Shown piece by piece: positions 8,159 to 16,562 of a DNA stretch of 64,000 nt; within the stretch, counting starts at the first letter, position 1, and the number at the start of each line of letters is the position of its first letter. Source of the DNA: Pseudomonas alliivorans (GTDB taxonomy: Bacteria > Pseudomonadota > Gammaproteobacteria > Pseudomonadales > Pseudomonadaceae); NCBI RefSeq assembly GCF_017826695.1, contig NZ_JAFFZW010000002.1, positions 186,001 to 250,000 on the forward strand, given 5' to 3'. The translations under genes were made by a program, and so were the position numbers. The notes below the pieces were generated by a model. That model had not been told where the DNA came from. It saw only the letters and a list, made by a program, of their open reading frames with translations, and made no database searches.

Positions 8159-9001
8159 ATGGACATTCATCTGCCTGAGGATCATGCCGTGCGTGATTAC
8201 CAAACTTTTCTGGTTGAGCTGAACGACAACATTGCCCATGTGCAGATCAATCGCCCGGACAAGGTCAACGCCATGAGCGAGGCCTTCTGGACCGAAATCA
8301 TCGAGATATTCCAGTGGATCGAGCAGGAGGACGAGGTTCGGGTCGTGGTGCTCAGCGGCGCTGGCACGCACTTTTCGTCCGGCATTGACCTGAAGATGCT
8401 CGCTGCGGTCGCCGGCCAGCTCGGCAAGGACGCTGGGCGCAACGCCCGGGTGCTCAGGCGCACCATCCTTGACATGCAGGCGTCGTTCACTGCCGTGGAC
8501 AAGTGTCGCAAGCCAGTTCTGGCTGCGATTCAGGGCTATTGCCTGGGAGGGGCCATCGATCTGGTGTCGGCTTGCGACATGCGCTATGCCGCAGCCGACG
8601 TGCAGTTCGCGATTCGTGAAATCGATATGGGCATGGCGGCCGATGTCGGCACACTGCAACGCCTGCCGAAAATCATTCCCGATGGCATCATGCGCGAGCT
8701 GGCGTATACCGGCCGTACGGTCGAGGCCGAGGAAGCAGAGCGCATCGGGCTGATCAATCGCAGCTTTACCGATAAAGCCGCGTTACTAGAAGGTGTCATG
8801 GCCATCGCCGGACAGATTGCCGGGAAATCGCCGATTGCCATCGAAGGCACCAAGCAGATGATTGGCTACATGCGTGACCACCGCGTGGACGATGGGCTTG
8901 AGCACGTTGCTATCTGGAACGCTGCCATGTTGCAATCAGCGGACCTGAAGCTGGCAATGGTTGCCCAGATGAGCAAGCAGAAGCCAGTCTTCGACAATTG
9001 A
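8159..9001 (+). CDS. Delta3,5-delta2,4-dienoyl-CoA isomerase-like crotonase
   Basis: A 280-residue crotonase-fold protein. The oxyanion-hole segments are SGAGTHFSSGIDLKML and GYCLGGAIDL. Residues REIDMGMAADVGTLQRLPKI closely match the signature of eukaryotic dienoyl-CoA isomerase (ECH1), including its catalytic Glu (in REID) and Asp (in AADVG); a third acidic residue is in SACDMRYAA. The predicted reaction shifts 3,5-dienoyl-CoA to 2,4-dienoyl-CoA during beta-oxidation of unsaturated fatty acids with odd-numbered double bonds. The ATG at 8159 follows a TTATAG sequence closely, leaving a very short leader; a later start is possible. It is followed 39 bases on by nudC. Annotation simply as enoyl-CoA hydratase would be less specific. 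Confidence 0.8.
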   Translation: MDIHLPEDHAVRDYQTFLVELNDNIAHVQINRPDKVNAMSEAFWTEIIEIFQWIEQEDEVRVVVLSGAGTHFSSGIDLKMLAAVAGQLGKDAGRNARVLRRTILDMQASFTAVDKCRKPVLAAIQGYCLGGAIDLVSACDMRYAAADVQFAIREIDMGMAADVGTLQRLPKIIPDGIMRELAYTGRTVEAEEAERIGLINRSFTDKAALLEGVMAIAGQIAGKSPIAIEGTKQMIGYMRDHRVDDGLEHVAIWNAAMLQSADLKLAMVAQMSKQKPVFDN

Positions 9002-9040
9002 AGCGGTAGCACGCTTGCGTTCGAACAGAGGAGTTTTTCC

Positions 9041-9877
9041 ATGACGCGCCCGGTGCGTTGGACGACCGCAGTACTGGATATCGAGGCCAGTGGCGGTTGG
9101 GCCGTGGTCCATGGCGACCACGGGTTTCTGTTGGACAGCAACGGGGTGATGTTCCCCAGAGCCTGGCTGAAGGGGCTGGACCTGCCGGTACAGAGTGAGC
9201 ACGGCATCGGTCATTTCGACGGCGAAGCGGTCTATCTGCTGGTGCTTGAAAGGTCGGTAGCGGTTGAGGGCTGTTCGTGGCAGGGCTTGCGGCAGTTCAT
9301 GCTGGAGGGTGACTTTGCCATCTTTCAAATGCTGGGTTATGCCGCGCAGATCAGCACCTGGGCCAGGGAACACCGCTTCTGCGGGGCCTGTGGCCGTCCG
9401 ACGGTGCAGGTGCCCGGCGAGCGCGCCATGTACTGCGAGCATGACAATCTGCGGCTCTATCCGCGCATTTCACCTTCCATGATCGTCCTGATCACCCGCG
9501 GCGACGAGATCCTGCTGGCGCGGTCGCCGCGCTTTGTAACGGGCGTTTACAGCACGCTGGCGGGGTTCGTCGAGCCCGGCGAAGCTGCCGAGGATTGTGT
9601 GCGCCGTGAGGTGATGGAAGAGGTGCAGGTTCGCATCAAAAACCTCAAATACATGGGCAGTCAGTGCTGGCCGTTTCCGCATTCGATGATGCTGGGCTTT
9701 CACGCTGAATACGACAGCGGTGAGATCGTGCCCCAGGCCGATGAAATCGAAGACGCACGCTGGTTCAATATCAATGACCTGCCACCGTTGCCCGCCAGCC
9801 GTTCCATTGCGCGTTACCTGATCGAGGCCTACCTGGCCGAGCGATCAGGCGCCCCCGAACCAGTGTTGCCAGGCTAG
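9041..9877 (+). CDS. nudC: NADH pyrophosphatase / NAD-cap hydrolase NudC
   Basis: A 278-residue Nudix hydrolase with the NudC layout: an N-terminal domain, a zinc ribbon, then the Nudix fold. The Nudix box runs from Gly175 to about residue 197 (GFVEPGE, then RREVMEEV), matching G-x5-E-x7-RE-x2-EE. The NudC family tag appears as SQCWPFPHS (SQPWPFPxS in most members). The enzyme cleaves NADH to NMNH and AMP and removes NAD caps from RNA. The zinc ribbon has Cys114, Cys117 and Cys132, but the fourth ligand position (CxxC) reads CEHD, so the usual fourth Cys is replaced. The start is supported by AGAGGAG about eight bases upstream. Its 3' end overlaps the convergent exporter gene by 33 bases. Confidence 0.92.
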   Translation: MTRPVRWTTAVLDIEASGGWAVVHGDHGFLLDSNGVMFPRAWLKGLDLPVQSEHGIGHFDGEAVYLLVLERSVAVEGCSWQGLRQFMLEGDFAIFQMLGYAAQISTWAREHRFCGACGRPTVQVPGERAMYCEHDNLRLYPRISPSMIVLITRGDEILLARSPRFVTGVYSTLAGFVEPGEAAEDCVRREVMEEVQVRIKNLKYMGSQCWPFPHSMMLGFHAEYDSGEIVPQADEIEDARWFNINDLPPLPASRSIARYLIEAYLAERSGAPEPVLPG

Positions 9878-10624
9878 ACGTACCGTCAGGCCCAGCACCA
9901 CGGTGATGAACACAGGGCGGATGAACTTTGCGCCGCCCTTGATCGCCGTCCCTGCACCGAAGTAAGCGCCGAGCATCACCGCCAGGCCCATGCACAGGCC
10001 GATCACGTAATCCACCTGACCCGAGAACATGAACACCGACAGCGCCACCGCATTGCTGACAAAATTCATGCTGCGCGCAACGCCGCTGGCTTTCACCAGA
10101 TCAACCGGGTAAATCAGCAGCGTGCTGACCGTCCAGAAAGCGCCGGTTCCAGGACCGGCGACACCATCGTAGAAGCCCAGACCCAGACCCTGCGGCAACT
10201 GCCATTTCTTCCTGATAGGCGCATCGCTGTCCAGCGGCGCCTTGGGTGTGCCGCCGAACAGCAGGTACAGGCCGCAGCCGAACACAATCACCGGCAGCAT
10301 CTGATTCAGCCACTCCGCAGGCAGGTAATGGGCAATCACCGCGCCTATTGCCGCGCCGACAGCGGTGCCGACAATGGCGTGAATCCACTGTTTCGGATCG
10401 AACAGCTTGCGCCGGTAGAACGTGAAGCTGGCGGTCGCTGAACCAAAGGTCGAGCTGAGCTTGTTGGTGCCCAGCACGAGATGAGGCGGCAGGCCTGCGG
10501 TCATCAGGGCTGGTGTGGTCAGCAGTCCGCCGCCGCCAGCGATGGCGTCGATGAATCCGGCAATGAAGGCAACCACCGCCAGAATGGCGAGCGTGGTCAG
10601 GTCGACGCTGAGTTCGAAAGGCAT
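9845..10624 (-). CDS. TauE/SafE family membrane exporter (YfcA-like)
   Basis: A 259-residue hydrophobic protein with about eight predicted membrane segments. The first half contains [20 protein letters not shown], the glycine-rich loop typical of TauE/SafE (DUF81) proteins, and a related repeat occurs in the second half ([17 protein letters not shown]). Members export sulfite, sulfoacetate or other small organic anions; the substrate here cannot be told. It is the last gene of a minus-strand run, 73 bases after the Gfo/Idh/MocA gene, and converges on nudC with a 33-base overlap. Sulfur chemistry is a possibility because cysI lies 7 kb away, but that distance is weak evidence. Confidence 0.87.
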   Translation of the reverse strand: MPFELSVDLTTLAILAVVAFIAGFIDAIAGGGGLLTTPALMTAGLPPHLVLGTNKLSSTFGSATASFTFYRRKLFDPKQWIHAIVGTAVGAAIGAVIAHYLPAEWLNQMLPVIVFGCGLYLLFGGTPKAPLDSDAPIRKKWQLPQGLGLGFYDGVAGPGTGAFWTVSTLLIYPVDLVKASGVARSMNFVSNAVALSVFMFSGQVDYVIGLCMGLAVMLGAYFGAGTAIKGGAKFIRPVFITVVLGLTVRLAWQHWFGGA

Positions 10625-10697
10625 GGAGGGCGGCTTATGGCAGAAGGGCAGAATGGCGGCGCATTCTAACCCTTTGCCGAATGTTGCAGGAAGCCTG

Positions 10698-11846
10698 TCA
10701 GATGTCCGCGAGCGCTATCCAGCGTTGCTGCTCGGCGGCCAGCCGGATCGCCGCGGCCAGTCGCTCGATCTGCCAGGCTTCCTCGAAATCAGGACCTCGG
10801 CTGCCTTGGCCGCATATCGACAGGATCAGCGCCTGAACCTCCAGAGCCTTGAGCTCGTTGTACCCCAACTGATGGCCCGGCGCGGGACAAAACGCGGCAT
10901 AGCCAGGCAGCGACGGGCCGGCCAGCAGTCGCTGGAAGCCGTCCCGGCCGGGCGCTCCGGCACGGTACAGGCGCAACTCGTTGAGTCGTTCCTGATCGAA
11001 GGCCAGTGTGCCTTTGGTCCCGCTGATCTCGAAGCTGAGATGATTCTTGTAGCCGTGCTTGAGCCAGCTGCTGCTGAAGGTGCCGCGTGCGCCGTTGGCG
11101 AAGCGCAACAGGGCATGGGTCTGATCGTCGACCGCAATGTCGCGCAGCTCGGTGCTGCCCGCGCTGGCAGGGCGTTGACGGTGAACGGTACTGACGTCGG
11201 CACATACCGCTTCGACGTCGCCCAGCAGGTAACGCGCCATGGCCAGCAGGTGGCTGCCCAGATCGGCCAACGCTCCGCCTGCGTGAGCGGCTTCGCAGCG
11301 CCACGACCAGGGCGACTGTGCGTTGCCCATGAAGTCTTCACTGAATTCGCCCTGAAAACTGACGATGTCGCCCAGCTCACCCGCCTTGATCATTTCCCGG
11401 GCCAGGCCAATCATCGGGTTATGCTGATAGTTGTAGCCCACCTGGGTCACGACGCCTGCGGCCCTGGCGCTGCGGCGCATCTGATCGGCCTGGGCCAGAC
11501 TCACGGCCAATGGCTTTTCGCAGTACACTGCCTTGCCTGCGGCAATGGCGGCCATGGCCATCGGGAAATGCAAATGGTTTGGCGTGGTGATCGCCACGAT
11601 CTGTACGCTCGGATCATCGATCAATTGTTGCCAGTCGGCATGGCTGCGATCAAAGCCCCAGGCCTGCGCGCACTGCTCGGCACGTGCGCTGTCGGCGTCG
11701 GCCAGCGCGGCAAGACGAATACGCGCGGGAAGATCAAGGGCCGCGTTGGCATTGCCGAATGCCAACGCGTGAGCACGGCCCATGAAGCCGGTACCGATCA
11801 GACCGATACCGTATTCCGGAAGGGTGGAAGAAGTGATTTCCCGCAT
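10698..11846 (-). CDS. Gfo/Idh/MocA family NAD(P)-dependent oxidoreductase
   Basis: A 382-residue protein with an N-terminal Rossmann fold (GIGLIGTGFMGRAHA, residues 13-27) and the family motif YCEKPLAVSL, whose Lys is catalytic in relatives. The C-terminal alpha/beta substrate domain begins after about residue 130 (GYNYQHNPM). Members oxidise or reduce sugars, inositols or related polyols; the specific substrate is unknown. The start ATG at 11846 is preceded by an AGAAAGGA region about ten bases upstream. The gene begins a two-gene minus-strand unit with the TauE-like exporter. It sits behind an unusually AT-rich 110-base promoter gap carrying paired GAA-TTC elements, so local repressor control is likely. 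Confidence 0.85.
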   Translation of the reverse strand: MREITSSTLPEYGIGLIGTGFMGRAHALAFGNANAALDLPARIRLAALADADSARAEQCAQAWGFDRSHADWQQLIDDPSVQIVAITTPNHLHFPMAMAAIAAGKAVYCEKPLAVSLAQADQMRRSARAAGVVTQVGYNYQHNPMIGLAREMIKAGELGDIVSFQGEFSEDFMGNAQSPWSWRCEAAHAGGALADLGSHLLAMARYLLGDVEAVCADVSTVHRQRPASAGSTELRDIAVDDQTHALLRFANGARGTFSSSWLKHGYKNHLSFEISGTKGTLAFDQERLNELRLYRAGAPGRDGFQRLLAGPSLPGYAAFCPAPGHQLGYNELKALEVQALILSICGQGSRGPDFEEAWQIERLAAAIRLAAEQQRWIALADI

Positions 11847-11876
11847 GACAGTCTCCAGAAAGGATTGTTGTTATGC

Positions 11877-11919
11877 GGAAAATATATTCCAATTAAATAA
11901 TTAATGGAAAATATAATTC
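11877..11919. promoter_or_regulatory. Tandem operator-like GGAAAATATA repeats upstream of the Gfo/Idh/MocA gene
   Basis: GGAAAATATA occurs twice, at 11877-11886 and 11906-11915, 29 bases apart (nearly three helical turns). The first copy extends to GGAAAATATATTCC, symmetric at 12 of 14 positions. The second extends to GAA-N7-TTC. The surrounding 50 bases are almost entirely A and T in a G+C-rich genome. The position just upstream of the oxidoreductase start fits a regulator-binding pair overlapping the promoter; the regulator is not identified. Confidence 0.4.
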
Positions 11920-11956
11920 ATATTTATGGCGCTGCGATGGTCTGGGTCCTGATGAA

Positions 11957-12724
11957 TCAGGACAGGAAACCACCATCCACGTTCAGCGCCACACCCGTGG
12001 TGTAGCTGGATGCCTCGCTGGCGAGGTACAACACGGCTCCGGCCATTTCGCTGGGCGCTGCGACACGTTTGAGCGGTATCTGGGCCAATGCCATGTTCAG
12101 AATCGCGTCGTTCTTGACCAGCGCCGAGGCAAATTTGGTGTCGGTCAGGCCGGGCAACAGGGCGTTGCAGCGGATGCCGAAGCCTGCACATTCCTTGGCG
12201 AATACCTTGGTCATGTTGATCACTGCGGCTTTGGTCATCGAGTACACACCCTGGAACGCACCCGGTGAAACCGCGTTGATCGACGCCACATTGATGATGC
12301 TGCCGCCGCCGGTCTCGCGCATCAGCTTGCCGGCCTCCACAGACATGAAGAAATAGCCGCGAATGTTCACGTCCACTGTTTTCTGGAAGGCGCTCAGATC
12401 GGTGTCCAGTACGTTGCAGAACTGCGGGTTGGTGGCGGCATTGTTGACCAGAATGTCCAGACGCCCGAACTGCTCACGAATCTGCGCGAAGACGCTGCCG
12501 ATCTGTTCCATTTCACCGATGTGGCAGGCGATCGCGGTGGCCTTGCCGCCGTCGGCGGTAATGGCATCGGCAATCGCCTGACACCCGTCGATCCTGCGAC
12601 TCGACACAATGACATGGGCGCCTTGCTGCGCCAGCAGACGGGCAATGGCTTCACCAATTCCGCGGCTGGCACCGGAAACGAAAGCGATCTTGCCGTCGAG
12701 GTCGAAGAGTTGAGTTCTGGACAT
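11957..12724 (-). CDS. Short-chain dehydrogenase/reductase
   Basis: A 255-residue classical SDR. The NAD(P)-binding loop is SGASRGIG (17-24), NNAA is at 94-97, and the catalytic set is Ser148, Tyr161 and Lys165 (YSMTK). The C terminus GVALNVDGGFLS is typical. Substrate is unknown; the neighbours suggest a 3-hydroxyacyl or secondary-alcohol substrate in fatty or hydroxy acid breakdown. I chose ATG 12724 because AAGGAAA lies about five bases upstream. A TTG at 12751 would overlap the previous gene's stop but adds nine residues without homology. It follows the APH-type kinase gene by 23 bases and is probably in its operon. Confidence 0.88.
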   Translation of the reverse strand: MSRTQLFDLDGKIAFVSGASRGIGEAIARLLAQQGAHVIVSSRRIDGCQAIADAITADGGKATAIACHIGEMEQIGSVFAQIREQFGRLDILVNNAATNPQFCNVLDTDLSAFQKTVDVNIRGYFFMSVEAGKLMRETGGGSIINVASINAVSPGAFQGVYSMTKAAVINMTKVFAKECAGFGIRCNALLPGLTDTKFASALVKNDAILNMALAQIPLKRVAAPSEMAGAVLYLASEASSYTTGVALNVDGGFLS

Positions 12725-12747
12725 GTCTTTTCCTTGTTCTGATGTCA

Positions 12748-13815
12748 TCAAAGGCTGGAGTTGGCGATTACGTTCAGGCTCATCTGCTCCAGCAGCCTGT
12801 TCATATGAATGAACTGTGCGAAGCGTTTGTCCTGCGTCTGGCCGTGATAGAACCGGTAGTAAATCTGCTGCACGATGCCGGCCAGACGAAACAGGCCGTA
12901 GGCGTAATAGAAGTCGAAGTTGTCGATCCGCACGCCTGCACGTTCCGCGTAGTAATCCACGAATTGCTGGCGGGTCAGCATGCCGGGCGCGTGGCTGGGC
13001 TGACGACGCATCAGTTGTACGGGTGCCGGGTCATCGGCCTGAATCCAGTAGGCGAGGGTGTTGCCCAGGTCCATCAGCGGATCGCCCAGAGTGGTCAGTT
13101 CCCAATCCAGCACACCGATAATGCGCATGGGGTTTTCTGGGTCGAGAATCACGTTGTCGAAGCGATAATCGTTGTGAACGATGCTGGCGACCGGCGAATC
13201 GGCTGGCATCTTTGCAGCCAGCCAGGCCTTGACCTCATCCCACGCAGGCGCGTCGGGGGTCATGGCTTTCTCATAGCGCTCGGTCCAGCCCAGGATCTGT
13301 CGTTGCACGTAGCCCTGGGGTTTGCCCAGATCACCCAGGCCGCAGGCCTGATAATCGACCCGGTGCAGGTCCACCAGTTTTTCGATGAAGCTTTTGCACA
13401 GGTCTTCGGTCTGACTCGCGTCCAGGCCCAGTGCCGGTGGCAAATCCGAGCGCAGGATAATGCCCTGAACGCGTTCCATCACATAGAACTCGGACCCGAT
13501 GACCGATTCGTCGGTGCAGTGCAGATAAGCCTGGGGGCAGTAGGGGAACGCGTCCTTGAGCTGGTTGAGGATGCGATACTCGCGGCCCATGTCATGGGCC
13601 GAGCGCGCCTTGTGCCCGAAGGGCGGCCGACGCAGCACCAGTTCCTGTTCGGGGTACTGGATCAGATAGGTGAGATTCGAGGCGCCGCCCGGGAACTGGC
13701 TGATCAACGGCGTGCCGTGCAACTCCGCAATATGGTTTTTGAGATACGGGTCGATAAGGGCGACGTCAAGTTCTTCGCCACTACGAATATCCGTGGACTG
13801 GTCAGTCAGCGCCAT
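12748..13815 (-). CDS. APH-type phosphotransferase, ACAD10/11 kinase-domain-like (LvaA-like)
   Basis: A 355-residue aminoglycoside-phosphotransferase-fold kinase. The catalytic loop is HNDYRFDN (214-221) and the metal-binding Asp237 lies in GVLDWELTTLGDP. FPGGASNLTY near residue 41 is the glycine-rich nucleotide loop region. This subgroup matches the kinase half of mammalian ACAD10/ACAD11 and bacterial LvaA, which phosphorylate the 4-hydroxyl of 4-hydroxyacyl-CoA so that an acyl-CoA dehydrogenase-fold partner can eliminate phosphate. True antibiotic resistance is unlikely. An SDR gene follows 23 bases later. An ACAD11-type dehydrogenase is present in the window but 24 kb away. The exact substrate is an inference. 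Confidence 0.85.
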   Translation of the reverse strand: MALTDQSTDIRSGEELDVALIDPYLKNHIAELHGTPLISQFPGGASNLTYLIQYPEQELVLRRPPFGHKARSAHDMGREYRILNQLKDAFPYCPQAYLHCTDESVIGSEFYVMERVQGIILRSDLPPALGLDASQTEDLCKSFIEKLVDLHRVDYQACGLGDLGKPQGYVQRQILGWTERYEKAMTPDAPAWDEVKAWLAAKMPADSPVASIVHNDYRFDNVILDPENPMRIIGVLDWELTTLGDPLMDLGNTLAYWIQADDPAPVQLMRRQPSHAPGMLTRQQFVDYYAERAGVRIDNFDFYYAYGLFRLAGIVQQIYYRFYHGQTQDKRFAQFIHMNRLLEQMSLNVIANSSL

Positions 13816-13899
13816 GCTTATCCCTTCTGCTTATTATGGTCAGCCAGAAACATTGACTAATCTAATGATCGAGTGACCCGCTAACAACTTCCGGATCGC

Positions 13900-13926
13900 C
13901 TTATAGGCTAGCGTGTTGCCGGTCAA
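13900..13926 (-). promoter_or_regulatory. Putative sigma-70 promoter for the kinase-SDR unit
   Basis: On the minus strand TTGACC (13926-13921) is followed after 15 bases by TATAAG (13905-13900); shifting the -35 by one base gives ATTGAC with 16. Transcription would start near 13893, about 78 bases before the kinase ATG. The spacing is slightly short. Confidence 0.4.
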
Positions 13927-13962
13927 TCAGCGGCCTTGATCACTGATCGCGATCCGCGAGAC

Positions 13963-13994
13963 GAAAAAAAACCGAAGCCTGCCGGCTCCGGTTT
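13963..13994 (-). terminator. Rho-independent terminator after the SCP2 gene
   Basis: AAACCGAAGCC (13969-13979) pairs with GGCTCCGGTTT (13984-13994) with a single mismatch and a four-base loop. On the minus strand the hairpin is followed by a run of T (A-run at 13964-13971). It lies 29 bases past the stop of the SCP2 gene, so it separates that gene from the kinase-SDR unit. Confidence 0.75.
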
Positions 13995-14022
13995 CTTCAG
14001 GTGCATCAATCGGGTCCTGGAC

Positions 14023-14340
14023 TCAGACCGGGAACAGCTCGCTCAGCTTCATAGCCAGCATCATGTCGCCTTCGGCGCGCAGCTTGCCACCCATGAAGGC
14101 CTGCATGCCGTCGGTTTCGCCGCTGACAATGCCTTTGAGCGTTTCGCTGTCCATGACCAGCGTCACGTTTGCGTCAGGGTTCTTGCCTTCCTGCAGGTCG
14201 CAGGTGCTGTCCTTGACGATCAGGGCGTAATCCTTCTCTTCGTCGGTGATGTGAAAACCGAAGACCAGGTCCAGGCCGGCAGCGGCGCTCGCGTTGAACT
14301 TGGCTTGCATGGTTTTCACGGCGTCAGCGGTTGAGGTCAT
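14023..14340 (-). CDS. SCP2 sterol-binding domain protein
   Basis: A 105-residue protein consisting of one SCP2 (sterol carrier protein 2-like) domain. DLVFGFHITDEEKDYALIVKDS and the C-terminal GGKLRAEGDMMLAMKLSELF segment are characteristic. The domain forms a hydrophobic tunnel that binds fatty acyl-CoAs or lipids. It is cytoplasmic with no signal peptide. The gene follows the histidine phosphatase by 69 bases and ends at a strong terminator. With the kinase, SDR and dienoyl-CoA isomerase nearby, a role in handling acyl-CoA intermediates is plausible but not proven. Confidence 0.85.
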   Translation of the reverse strand: MTSTADAVKTMQAKFNASAAAGLDLVFGFHITDEEKDYALIVKDSTCDLQEGKNPDANVTLVMDSETLKGIVSGETDGMQAFMGGKLRAEGDMMLAMKLSELFPV

Positions 14341-14409
14341 GTCTTGATCCTTTTATGGGTTCTGATTTTGGTGAGTTCTGGCGCCCGACGAGCGCGCCTT
14401 TGGCCGGGC

Positions 14410-15120
14410 TCAGCGATAGGTGATGAGCTCCGGCGCCTTCAGCAATTGCAGGTGCGTATAACTGTTGAAGGAAGCCAGTGTCACTTCGTTGCCTCTGAAG
14501 CCAAGCCGGTGCAACGAAGTATTGACGATGTGCCAGTTGAGTTCGAATGCCTGCTGCGCGGGCATGCCTGTAATCAGATGCAGCAGCGCGGTAATGGTGC
14601 CACCGGATGTGAACACGGCGATACGCTGACTGGGCGCTGCGTTTTGAATGATCCGGTCCAGTCCGGCCTTTACTCTTGCGACGAAACCCAACCAGCTCTG
14701 CAGGCCGAGGATGTCGTGCTGACCACCGATCCAGCGGCCGATGACCAGTGAAAACAGGCGCTGAAACTCGGCACGGTTGTTGGCCGCATCCCGCAGGATC
14801 TCCAGCGCCTTGGGTTCTTCCGAGAGCATCGCGGGGATCAGGGCACGCAGGACGCCCTCGGCATCGAACTCATCGAATGCACTGTCTATTTCCAGTTCAG
14901 GCACATGCAGACCGGCTTCGCTGAACTGGGCCAGTGCATTGAATGCGGTGTCTTTCTGACGACGCAGCTCGCCGGAGATGCAGCGGTCGAAGCCGATACC
15001 CAGGTCCACGAGGTGTGCGCCGACAATCTGCGCCTGACGAATACCCACAGGCGACAGGACGTCGTAATCGTCTGCACCAAATGAGGCCTGGCCATGTCGT
15101 ATCAGATAGATGCTGCCCAC
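14410..15120 (-). CDS. Histidine phosphatase (phosphoglycerate mutase-like) family protein
   Basis: A 236-residue protein with the branch signature LIRHGQASFG at residues 5-14, where the His is the phospho-acceptor. The second catalytic His is probably in VFTSGGTITALLHL, where a His is not seen in the usual GH position, so the exact acid pocket is unclear. Substrate specificity in this superfamily cannot be read from sequence. The gene is first in a two-gene unit with the SCP2 protein and has a good promoter candidate about 37 bases upstream. A phosphatase next to a small-molecule kinase and lipid-binding protein is a recurring pseudomonad neighbourhood. Confidence 0.82.
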   Translation of the reverse strand: MGSIYLIRHGQASFGADDYDVLSPVGIRQAQIVGAHLVDLGIGFDRCISGELRRQKDTAFNALAQFSEAGLHVPELEIDSAFDEFDAEGVLRALIPAMLSEEPKALEILRDAANNRAEFQRLFSLVIGRWIGGQHDILGLQSWLGFVARVKAGLDRIIQNAAPSQRIAVFTSGGTITALLHLITGMPAQQAFELNWHIVNTSLHRLGFRGNEVTLASFNSYTHLQLLKAPELITYR

Positions 15121-15156
15121 GTCCGGTTCGTCTCGGTACGTTGAAGGTCTGGCGAG

Positions 15157-15184
15157 GTTATGAGGGATGCCGGGGAGCTGTCAA
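15157..15184 (-). promoter_or_regulatory. Putative sigma-70 promoter for the phosphatase-SCP2 unit
   Basis: On the minus strand a perfect TTGACA (15184-15179) is followed after 16 bases by CATAAC (15162-15157). An A/T tract lies just upstream (15185-15195), as in UP elements. The predicted start near 15150 leaves a 30-base leader to the ATG at 15120. Confidence 0.5.
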
Positions 15185-15323
15185 TAAAAAAACATACGCT
15201 CGTTTGAAATCACCGTTTTAATGGCTGGTAACCCTTGCCGCTGGTGATCCCGAGGGGGCGTCGGTATGCTGGCGACATCGCGGCCCTTGATTGGTAAGGG
15301 CGCAATGCAAGTGAGGAATATCC

Positions 15324-16355
15324 GTGGATTTCGTTGTCGATTACGCCAGCTTTCTGGCCAAGACAGTCACGCTGGTGGTCGCCATTGTCGTGGTGCTGGT
15401 CGCCATTGCGTCCATGCGTGGCAAGGGACGTCGTAAAACGGCCGGACAATTGCAGGTCACGCGCCTCAATGACTTCTACAAAGGCTTGCGTGAGCGCCTG
15501 GAACAGTCGCTGCTGGGCAAGGAACGCCTCAAGGCGCTGCGCAAGGAGCAGGCCAAGGCACTGAAGAAAGAGAAGAAGGACAAGCAGCAGGCCGAGGACA
15601 AAGCCCGTGTTTACGTGCTGGACTTCGATGGCGACATCAAGGCCTCTGCCACTGAAAACATGCGCCACGAAATCACCGCACTGCTGACCCTCGCCACCGA
15701 GAAGGACGAAGTGGTACTGCGTCTGGAAAGCGGCGGTGGCATGGTTCACAGCTATGGACTGGCGTCTTCGCAACTGGCGCGCATTCGTCAGGCGGGCATC
15801 CCGCTGACCATCTGTATCGACAAGGTGGCCGCCAGCGGCGGTTACATGATGGCGTGCATCGGCAACAGGATCATCAGTGCACCGTTTGCGATTCTGGGGT
15901 CGATCGGCGTGGTGGCGCAGTTGCCCAACGTCAACCGTTTGCTCAAGAAGCACGACATCGACTTTGAAGTGTTGACCGCCGGCGAGTACAAACGCACCCT
16001 GACGGTGTTTGGCGAAAACACCGAGAAGGGCCGCGAGAAATTCCAGCAGGATCTGGATATCACCCACGACCTGTTCAAGAACTTCGTCGCCAGCTACCGC
16101 CCGCAGTTGTCCATTGATGAAGTCGCGACCGGCGAAGTCTGGCTGGGTATGGCGGCGCTGGACAAGCAGTTGGTGGATGAACTCAAAACCAGCGACGAAT
16201 ATCTGGCCGAACGTGCCAGGGATGCCGACGTTTTCCATCTGCACTACGTACAGCGCAAGAGTCTGCAGGAGCGTATGGGCATGGCAGCTGCTGCATCGGC
16301 AGACGGCTTGATCGCCAAATGGTGGGGGCGATTGACGCAGCAGCGGTTCTGGTGA
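15324..16355 (+). CDS. sohB: Membrane-anchored S49 protease SohB
   Basis: A 343-residue S49-family serine peptidase. An N-terminal membrane segment (about 8-30) is followed by a charged, lysine-rich linker to residue 95. The catalytic domain has the nucleophile Ser in KVAASGGYMMAC and the general-base Lys in AGEYKRTLT. SohB acts at the periplasmic face of the inner membrane on signal peptides or misfolded proteins. The start is GTG, supported by GAGGA about seven bases upstream. It converges on the DUF934-cysI pair, with a bidirectional terminator between. Confidence 0.9.
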   Translation: MDFVVDYASFLAKTVTLVVAIVVVLVAIASMRGKGRRKTAGQLQVTRLNDFYKGLRERLEQSLLGKERLKALRKEQAKALKKEKKDKQQAEDKARVYVLDFDGDIKASATENMRHEITALLTLATEKDEVVLRLESGGGMVHSYGLASSQLARIRQAGIPLTICIDKVAASGGYMMACIGNRIISAPFAILGSIGVVAQLPNVNRLLKKHDIDFEVLTAGEYKRTLTVFGENTEKGREKFQQDLDITHDLFKNFVASYRPQLSIDEVATGEVWLGMAALDKQLVDELKTSDEYLAERARDADVFHLHYVQRKSLQERMGMAAAASADGLIAKWWGRLTQQRFW

Positions 16356-16506
16356 TTGTTGCTCTTTCAGTCCCTCATGCCGATCGAGTGCGCTGGGCCA
16401 TGAACGACCTGATGTGAGCCATGCGTCTGGCTCACCGGATCGGCCATCTGTGCCATACAAGGTGCAGTGCGGAACCGGGGTACGAGCCCTTTTGCAAGAC
16501 ACAAAT

Positions 16507-16543
16507 AAAAGCCCGGACCTTCAACAAAGGCCCGGGCTTTTGG
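16507..16543. terminator. Bidirectional rho-independent terminator between sohB and the DUF934 gene
   Basis: AAAAGCCCGG (16507-16516) pairs perfectly with CCGGGCTTTT (16532-16541). An inner CCTT/AAGG stem (16518-16521 with 16527-16530) is also present. A-rich and T-rich flanks suit termination in both directions, as expected between convergent genes. Confidence 0.8.
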
Positions 16544-16562
16544 TTTCAGCGGATCAGCGCAA

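Noticed and set aside
12748..13815. Aminoglycoside resistance gene
   Set aside because: APH fold only; the subgroup and SDR/SCP2 neighbourhood match ACAD10/11-type small-molecule kinases.
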